Of a stretch of DNA of 64,000 bases, positions 57,250-64,000 are shown one piece after another (within the stretch, counting starts at the first letter, position 1; the number at the start of each line of letters is the position of its first letter). A model generated the notes under the pieces. The model was not told the DNA's origin, did not search any database, and worked only from the letters and a program-made list of their open reading frames with translations. The stretch lies in the NCBI RefSeq assembly GCF_020382885.2, contig NC_058516.1:5178594-5242593 (forward strand), in the 5' to 3' direction. A program made the position numbers and the translations under genes. The DNA comes from Scatophagus argus (lineage: Eukaryota; Chordata; Actinopteri; Scatophagidae).

Positions 57250-59318
57250 CTTTCTGTGAAGATCTTGGTGATTGTGACTGGTCACTGTTGTGTTGCTGGT
57301 CATCAGTCTGAGGACGAGCTTTACATCTCACAGGACGTGGCGCTTTGGTCTAAAAAGGGACAGAAAATATACAGATTAATTTGTTCTGGTCTTTGAGTTT
57401 GTAGTATGTGGGTATATTCCATTAAAAACATCTCATCTTATGAACTTCAATGAATATTCAAGACTTGCAGCAACGTCAACCAGGTATCATCAGTGTGACC
57501 TTTGTGTCAGCAGCTGCCGTGATGAGGAGGGAAGATGCCTGCAGAGCCTTTCAGGGCGCACAAAGTCATGTTTTGCAATCAGAGCAGCAATAAGAGGTGC
57601 GTGGAGACTTTCATGAATGGCACAGACTCCGCCTTCACACAGGAGGACTGGTCGAAGAGACTGAGGAATCAGATCAGCCTGCCTGCTACAGCACTATGTT
57701 GAATAATTTAATCAAGCGACACCCCACCCGTTACCCACACCCTGCATGTGTACCATCACCATATCAAACTACTGCGCCTAAACTCATAATTCGTTCCTAT
57801 GGCAGTGAAATGTTTACATTGCAGTATCTTTAAAACTTTGTTTGACTCTCTGGGGTTTGATAAAGTAAATGTTTTCATTGCCTTCGTTCCTCAGCTGGAC
57901 AGGAAACAGACTGACACAAGCTGAAACTACAAAGATAGGCAGACGGATCAAAATAGATGCAGGTTTACAGGAGATGGAACAAGGCAGAGCACAATAGCAA
58001 AGCAACAGTCCGCTCTCACTGAACGAGATAATCACAGTGGGCATGCTGGTGATTTTCACTGTGGTTAAAGCGCTGTCATACATTCAAGTAGGTGAATTCT
58101 GAAACTAGGCCGCGATACTGCAGTCATGAAAATGATGGGCATGAAGCAGTACAAACAGTCAAACAGTAGTAAATAAACCTGTGCAAGCTTATGTTCAACT
58201 GTTCAACTAAATATAACACAGATGTGTGGAATTGCCCACAGGCTACAGCACCACAGGATCACCTATGAGGACTACCAGCAGATGTAAATTAATGTAATTA
58301 CTGAATACAAAAAAAAAAAAATCCTGTTATCATCACTGGTCATCAGGCTCAGTGTTTTACGCAAAAAACGTATTTAATATATATTAAATAGATTTAATAT
58401 AAGGTATTGAATGTATTGTACTTTACTGTACTGTGTCATGTCAAGGGATGAGGTGCTCACTGAAAATCTCACCAAAAACACCAAAAAAACAAATAGATTA
58501 TACATTAAATTCAACATAGCAGCCAAAATGTTTAGGAGCATGCACAAAATGTCAAATCACATATCGTGGTATAGAAAATATTACATGTATGTAAAAAAAA
58601 AAAAAATCCATGTCACGAAAAAGAAAAAAAAATGCTTATATTGTTTCAAGACTATTCTGTCCTTTCAAACAACACACAGTAAAGAGGAAACGTGTTTTGA
58701 AAAGGCACATCTGTCTTTGTGCATTTCCTCTGAAAGCTTTGAAGCCTCAAGCCAAAGCCTGACCCACATATACAGTGAAACGTGTCTCACAGCACTCAAA
58801 CGCTCAAAACATTCTGCTTTACACCCCCATCCTAAAATATCACCATCCAGTCCTTGCTCATATAACAATACATTCTGGCATTTTGGCTACTCTGTAATGA
58901 AAAACTAAAACCAGACATAGAAATGTCTGACAGATAAATGACACCATATCTGAGAGCAGGTCAGCCTCAGAGTGATGTTTGTATTAGTAAAACACACACA
59001 GGTGTGGGATTAACCAACCAGAGCCGCTGCTTCCATGCACTTCCATGCAACTAAATTAATAAATAAATAAACTGTTAAAAATAACCTCATGTTCAATCAG
59101 CTTACTCGTAGATGTAGAAAAACATTTACGGCCAAAGATTTTTGATTTTCTTTTATGAATCACGTCTCATGTGAAGAGGAAAGAGGCGTAAAAATACAGA
59201 AATGAAATGCAGATTGACAGAGGAATGCATCGATGAGAAGTCAAACATGTAAGTCAGACTCTGTTTACCTCTTGATATTTCTTCTTCTCCTCCAGCAGCT
59301 CCACACTCTTAGCAGCTT
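57250..59318 (-). CDS. Unrecognised minus-strand gene, two candidate exons (partial)
   Basis: Two stretches look like coding exons. 59318-59269 (50 nt) lies between TGGTCTAG and GTAAAC and encodes AAKSVELLEEKKKYQE, a short charged helix. 57349-57250 (100 nt) lies between CTTTTTAG and GTTAGC and encodes a basic, Gln/Ser-rich segment starting TKAPRPVRCKARPQTDD. The first ends in phase 0 and the second starts in phase 0, so they can be joined. First and last exons were not found. I do not recognise the protein; the charged, low-complexity composition suggests a nuclear or cytoskeletal protein, but this is weak. The stretch between them also holds GC-rich open frames near 57500-57670. Confidence 0.35.
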
Positions 59319-60821
59319 CTAGACCAGACATAAAAACACATCAGAGGCTGGCATCAGAGGCTGGCACTAATACTCACAGTGCAGAAAGTTAAGAGCAAAG
59401 CTACAAGTATGGGAAATAAGTAAGTCCTTCCATTATTACACACCAAAGGCTTTTCAAAACTGTCAAAAATCAAAACAATGGAAAAGGACCTAAAAAGCCA
59501 ATTCAGTGGCCAATTTCCAAACCAATTTGCAGCCACTTAGAGGAAGAAGTGCAGCTATGATCAGCTTCTCAAGAATTAAATTCACCGTCCCCCATTTTGT
59601 CTTTGTGTACGTAAACGCACTGTAGTGCGACCACAAAAATCCCACAGTGGAACAATAAAATGTGTCCTGCTAGAAAAACCACAATGCTTCCCATTTTACT
59701 ACAGCGTGTACACCTGTCAAATGATCAGTGTCTGAAATCTCCAGGCCTCTATGTGAACTACTGAGTGTCTATTAGATATAGAGCAGAAAAAACAGCTCCA
59801 AACTGCCAGGAAATACGACCGACTTAACTGTCAGTTTGTTTGTTTGTTTGTTTTTTTGTTTGCTAACCAACGATTTAAGTTAAAAATTCCCATATTTCAT
59901 CGATTTTTATTTGAATAGATAGTGAACACAGCACTATGTTTACATTTTGCTGATAAAAACAGAAACCAGAGAGGCCAAATTGCTAAAACTAATTCATGAC
60001 CAAACGGTCATATCGGGTTTAAATGGCTCCGGAAATGTATAATATGACTTTCACAATAAAATAATGAACGTATTTTATCTGACAGTTAAAATAGTTGGCT
60101 CTGTGCAGACTATGATGTCAACACACGCTAAAATGTGTTTTACATTGCAATAATTATTTTTTTACGAGATGTGTGACAACTATAAAAACACAAACTTTAT
60201 CTGTAAATCCGATGACTCATTAAAAAATAAAAAACTGCAAACTCCCGCTTTTCTACCCCTAAAAAAATGACAATGAGGTTTCATTCTTTCTGGGTTTTCG
60301 TTGACCAAACACTTCCAGTAAAATCAGATTTTGAATATTTTGCTTGCCGATGGGCACAGCGTCCACAAGGCGGCGCTGTGGAGCCGCAACATTTATTTTG
60401 GTGTGACCCAAAGGATGCTGGGAAATTTTCTCCGAGGAAGCAGCGACATCACACAGGTAAATACCGCTCAACGAGAAGCTTTGAGGACGTGAAGGCACCT
60501 CTTACGTTACATACTGAATGTTTAAACGCATCATGTTGTCGCTCGTAGGTGTTTTTTTTGAGTAAACTCGGAAATCGAGTGCGTATCCGCTTGGTGTTTT
60601 CATTTGTCTGTATGTCCTTTTCATCCCTCCTAATAAAGTTAGCCCGTGTGTTGTAATTCGGAGTGGTAGCTCACCGTGTTTTATCTCGACAGAAGCACAC
60701 GTTGTTTACCGAACCTCGAGTTCGTCGGTTTTTCTAATCTAATTGTGTATCTTTCAGATTTAGCACGGCTACACTTTGTTAGCAAGGAGACTCAGTGAAC
60801 TGCAGGCAGCCATCTCCCATC
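59319..60821. other. Upstream region of gemin8
   Basis: AT-rich until about 60340, then GC-rich. At 60361-60460 there is GGCGGCGCTGTGGAGCCGC, GGATGCTGGGAAAT (an inverted ZNF143-like TTCCCAGCAT) and a donor-like CACAG/GTAAAT near 60457, which together look like the promoter and first non-coding exon of gemin8. A further non-coding exon probably ends at the gemin8 start codon. Confidence 0.45.
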
Positions 60822-62055
60822 ATGGTAGGTGTCATCTCAGACGGCAACACAGAGAGGCACACCCATATTTAATTTAATTTAAGTTCCTTTATTAATCCCA
60901 AGCTGGGAAGTTACTTCACACTCACACACATGAGTGAAACACACAGGAGCAGAGGGCTGCATCAAGCGCCCGGGGAGCAGGGGAGTACCTTGCTCAAGGG
61001 CACATCAGCCGGCTAATGGAGGGTGGGGACATTATCACTCCACCACACACAAATTTTTCCTGCCCGTCCGGTGGGGGAATCGAACCAGCGACCTTCCGAT
61101 CACAAGCCGCTTCTCCAACTTCTAGGCCACGGCTGCCCCATTTTACTGATACCCACATGAAATTCTGCTGTTGTGCAGAGCTCCGCACACACTGAGCGAT
61201 ACAATAAAGCTTTTGAGTGAAACACACCACAGACCTCAGTGTGCAAAGGTAACCAGCACAGCAACGTTAATGTAAAGCCAACAAGAACAAGCGTGACACT
61301 CAATGATCTGAAACTAAGCGTGATCTTTGTGATTGGCAGGCAGACATAAGCACTGTCATGTCCTGGTTTTCCAGCCCCATGTACAGTCGCTACTGGCAGC
61401 ACTACCAGCAGGCCATGGCCTGGCACCAGAGACACAGGCGTGCCTACCGAAAGGCCTTGGAGACTGCCTATGGTGCCGACTACTGCCATCCCAGCAGCCA
61501 CGGGCGGTACGCAGACTGGCACGCCGGAGAGAGTGACAGCAGAGATGAGGAAGATGAGGACGAGGAGGAGAGCAGCTCCGACAGCGAGATCGAGTGCGAT
61601 GTCAGCAACATGGAGATCAGTGAGGAGCTTCGGCAGTACTTCGCCCAGACCGAGAAACACCGAGAGGAGCTAAGTAAGGGAACAAGTGTGGCTTTGTTGC
61701 CTTGAAAGTATCAGATCGAGGACTGACTAAATACTACAAGGTGAAAATATGGCCGACTGTGTATCTAAAAATAATCTGTTTTCCTGTCCTTGCAGAGAAG
61801 CAGCAGCAGATGGAAGCCGAGCAGCAGGACAGCTACGTGCCAGCCGATCAGGACCTGCGCGGCGTCTCCTGGCGAAGCAGCGCGGCCCCTCCCTCCGAGC
61901 GACCTGGTGAGAGACGCGGGGCCGAAATGAAGAAGCTGTACGGCGAGGATGCGGCCAAGATCCTGGCTATGGAGGCGGCAATGCAGCTCACTTTTGACAG
62001 AAACTGTGACCTCAAACAACCCAAGTACTGGCCTGTTATCCCACTGAAACTGTAA
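60822..62055 (+). CDS. gemin8: Gem-associated protein 8 (SMN complex)
   Basis: Component of the SMN complex that assembles spliceosomal snRNPs; in mammals it bridges SMN with Gemin6/7. Exons: 60822-60824 (ATG only), 61340-61673 and 61796-62055; 198 aa. The N-terminal [20 protein letters not shown] matches the conserved YARYWQHYHQAMAW block. An acidic stretch follows, then [32 protein letters not shown] and the conserved end [11 protein letters not shown]. The one-codon first exon is supported by a clean ATG/GTAGGT junction and by the frame joining ADISTVMSW; a downstream ATG at 61358 is the alternative start. AATAAA at 62887-62892 fits the 3' end. Confidence 0.93.
60869..61140 (-). mobile_element. 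tRNA-derived SINE in gemin8 intron 1
   Basis: Read on the minus strand it starts TGGGGCAGCCGTGGCCTAGA. It has a box A-like TGGCCTAGAAGTTGG (61116-61130) and a box B GGTTCGATTCC (61076-61086), then the common TGCCCTTGAGCAAGG body and an AATAAAGGAACTTAAATTA tail. Promoter boxes look intact. Confidence 0.75.
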
Positions 62056-63834
62056 TGGTGGCTGATCTGGAGGAAATCCCTGCTCCAGTCCCTGGTTGAA
62101 ACGGCGGCTTTGTCGTGTGACGGATGATGGCTGTTGATGCTGCTGATGTACAACAAATGGTTCCAGTTATCCGAGGGTTGGAGGTTATTTTAAGCACGAA
62201 AAAAAAGTTGCACAAATTATCTGAGATCTGAAATTCACTGACCTGTCAGCCGTTGCTCCAGATGAAACCTTACGATTTGCTTCACGTTATGTTGGATTTG
62301 TTGTCGCTTTACACCTTTACATAAGTTATTTATAGCTCAGGGTCAGTCACACAGCACTGTCCTACATATCCCATGTCCGAGACACTGCGCAGCTCCACAT
62401 AGTCCTCTCTTTGCTAGTCTCTGGATTTTAGCTCAAAAAATAAAAGTGGGTGTCTGCTGAGGGTCAGAGGTTCAGTGAAGCTGTTCCTGTTGGTGATGTG
62501 AATGTATTCAAACAACATGTGCCTGCATGTTTCCACTCAATCTGTTTTTGTTTACCCTCGAGCTTGGTGATGTTACATGCAGCAGTAGGTCCTCTTAAGC
62601 CTGTCAACTTGGTTTAACCACAAAAATATTATCAAACCCCCTCCTCCTTTGTTCAAATTTAGAAACGTTCCTGCACGGCTGCTTTTGATATTCCACTCTT
62701 CAACATACACGAGGAGCGAGTTGTTGTTGTTGTTGTTGTTGTTGAAGCCTCTCGGATTCTGACATTTCATCAGGTTCAAAGCCGTTCGTGTGGTTTCTCA
62801 GGAAGGACGTTGACTATTCTCTTTAATCTTGTGCTTGCACACTGTGCACACTGACTGGTGTGTATTTTAATATAAGTTCTGTTTATAATAAAGTGTTTTA
62901 TGTCTGGATGTCTCTCGTCCACTTCTGTGTAAAGGCAGTCGAGCTCTTGATTACATAACTGCTATTAAACTGATGGTTCTGTGGGGGTTGAGAGATGATT
63001 AACGGGAGAGGAATGGAGTTAAAACACATGCAATTTGATTTTTTGTGAAACCTTTTTAGGCCTTTACTACTGTTACTTAAATGAAACCTCCTGAGATCTT
63101 TTGAAGGGTGGAGCTGCTAACAACTCATACATGTGATACATGATAAGCTTTGTGGTTCGATAGAAAACCTTGACTTTGACAATAAATGTAGTAAAAGAGT
63201 AAAGAGTATTTACCTCTGAAATGTAGTAAGTACTTCAACATTACATCTAAGTACTTGAGTAAATGATAGATACTTTATTGTTCCCGAGGGAAATTCAATA
63301 TGTAGTTCGATGAAATTCAATCGAATGCAACTGGACTTAGTTATTTGACTTGACTTGACTGGACGTCCAGTTGCATTCGATTGAATTTCCTTGAGATCAC
63401 CATGACCTGGATGAATGAGAATATTCACAGGCTGACTTCTGCTATTGTACTGCTGTAGTAGTAATATGTATTAAAATGTATTATCTCGGGGGGGGGGGGG
63501 GGACAAGCTCCTGCACTGGTCCGAGTATGTGTGCTGTGTGCCAGTAAATACCGCAGCTCCTTCCTGCATCTCAACACCTGCCTTTCTCATTCAGTGACGC
63601 TCGGAGAGCCATGAGGGCACTGTGTTTGGATTAATGAAGTCTGATCCATTTCTAGTCGCGGCCGTGACGTCACCCCGCCCCCTCCGCCCCCCTCTGATTC
63701 CCAAACGGGACGTCCAGTTGTTTATATGCCGCCGCCCCCCCCCCACCTCGAAACAACAACCTGTGGACATCCTCACCGTCTCGGAGTGTGCTCACTTCTT
63801 CTCAGGGCCAGTTTCCGCGGGAGCTGCTAATAAA
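62056..63834. other. gemin8 3' UTR and gpm6b promoter region
   Basis: Includes the gemin8 3' UTR to about 62910, a (GTT)n run at 62721-62743, hAT-like debris at 63185-63262, the hairpin listed separately and a 15-base poly(G) at 63488-63502. From 63600 the sequence is CpG- and GC-rich (SP1-type CCCCGCCCCC) and is probably the promoter and 5' UTR of the next gene. Confidence 0.5.
63312..63389. repeat. Perfect 25-bp inverted repeat with 28-base loop
   Basis: Arms at 63312-63336 and 63365-63389 are exact reverse complements (the left arm starts GAAATTCAATCGAATGCAAC). Just to the left, TACTTTATTGTTCCCGAGGG is the reversed tail of a teleost non-LTR element, so the structure may be a fold-back made during insertion. 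Confidence 0.9.
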
Positions 63835-63838
63835 ATGG
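63835..63838 (+). CDS. gpm6b: Probable first coding exon of gpm6b (partial)
   Basis: A GC-rich 5' region ends in ATGG followed by donor GTAGGTGA, so the first exon codes only for Met and the first base of the next codon. PLP/DM20/M6 family genes have such a one-codon exon (Met-Gly, phase 1), and GPM6B is the neighbour of GEMIN8 in human Xp22. The call rests on synteny and this exon form; no other part of the protein is in the window. Confidence 0.45.
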
Positions 63839-64000
63839 GTAGGTGAACGACTTTCTGCACTTTTCTCTTGCTGTCTGCACTCGCAGGGGAAATCGGGTCC
63901 CTTTTTGTCGGATTCCTGACATTTGGATGCTGTCCTCCAGCAGCTCCGGGAAGCTTTTCTGGCTCCAGCGTGTCCGCCTGCCTGTTAATCAGTTTAAAGG
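63839..64000 (+). other. Start of intron 1 of the last gene
   Basis: Follows the GTAGGT donor; nothing else visible before the window ends. Confidence 0.4.

Noticed and set aside
57547-57699. Plus-strand 40-odd codon frame rich in Ser, Asn and Arg
   Set aside because: GC-rich and protein-like on both strands; no splice partner or domain on either.
58222-58288. Short plus-strand frame encoding HRLQHHRITYEDYQQM
   Set aside because: Looks protein-like but is only 22 codons with no splice partner; could be a decayed exon, not supportable.
1-64000. CRISPR arrays, bacterial operons, riboswitches
   Set aside because: The window is vertebrate nuclear DNA with spliced genes; no direct-repeat and spacer arrays are present.

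Overview
The window reads as nuclear DNA of a teleost fish. The evidence is vertebrate genes with compact GT-AG introns (u2af1, btla, cd200-like, gemin8, probably gpm6b), many CA/GT microsatellites, and fish-type LINE, SINE and hAT-like debris. Exon joins were worked out by hand from splice sites, reading phase and protein recognition; no search was run.

Layout. 1-2400: mostly unassigned, with a CpG-rich promoter-like patch near 1080-1335. 2538-8739 (-): u2af1, with two mutually exclusive third exons. 10781-17048 (+): a tandem pair of BTLA-type receptors whose Ig exon and flanking introns are nearly identical but whose leader, membrane and tail exons differ. 17049-26023: a gene-poor stretch between convergent genes. 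26286-40167 (-): three CD200-like (OX-2) genes, one with an extra V domain and one with its V domain split by an intron. 44994-56567 (-): a tandem array of five related single-Ig receptor genes, four apparently intact and one decayed, which I cannot place in a named family. 57250-59318 (-): exons of an unrecognised gene. 60822-62055 (+): gemin8. The window ends in what is probably exon 1 of gpm6b.

How the genes fit together. BTLA and CD200 are neighbours on human 3q13.2, so the middle of the window is an ancient immune checkpoint block, here expanded. The BTLA pair looks like a paired receptor system: copy 1 keeps ITIM tyrosines, while copy 2 has a 33-residue tail with one Y-E-N motif. The three CD200-like proteins have short tails, as expected of ligands.

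The most novel part is the single-Ig array. Its genes share a five-exon plan, a W-K leader, an unusual Cys-rich Ig domain without the usual strand-C Trp, and tails with regularly spaced tyrosines. In two copies the tyrosines form an ITAM-like YxxL-x7-YxxV/M pattern. An AGGAAGTG-type (ETS/PU.1-like) motif lies upstream of every copy. I propose this as a candidate undescribed fish immunoreceptor family. The ligand, the cell type and the sign of signalling cannot be read from the sequence.
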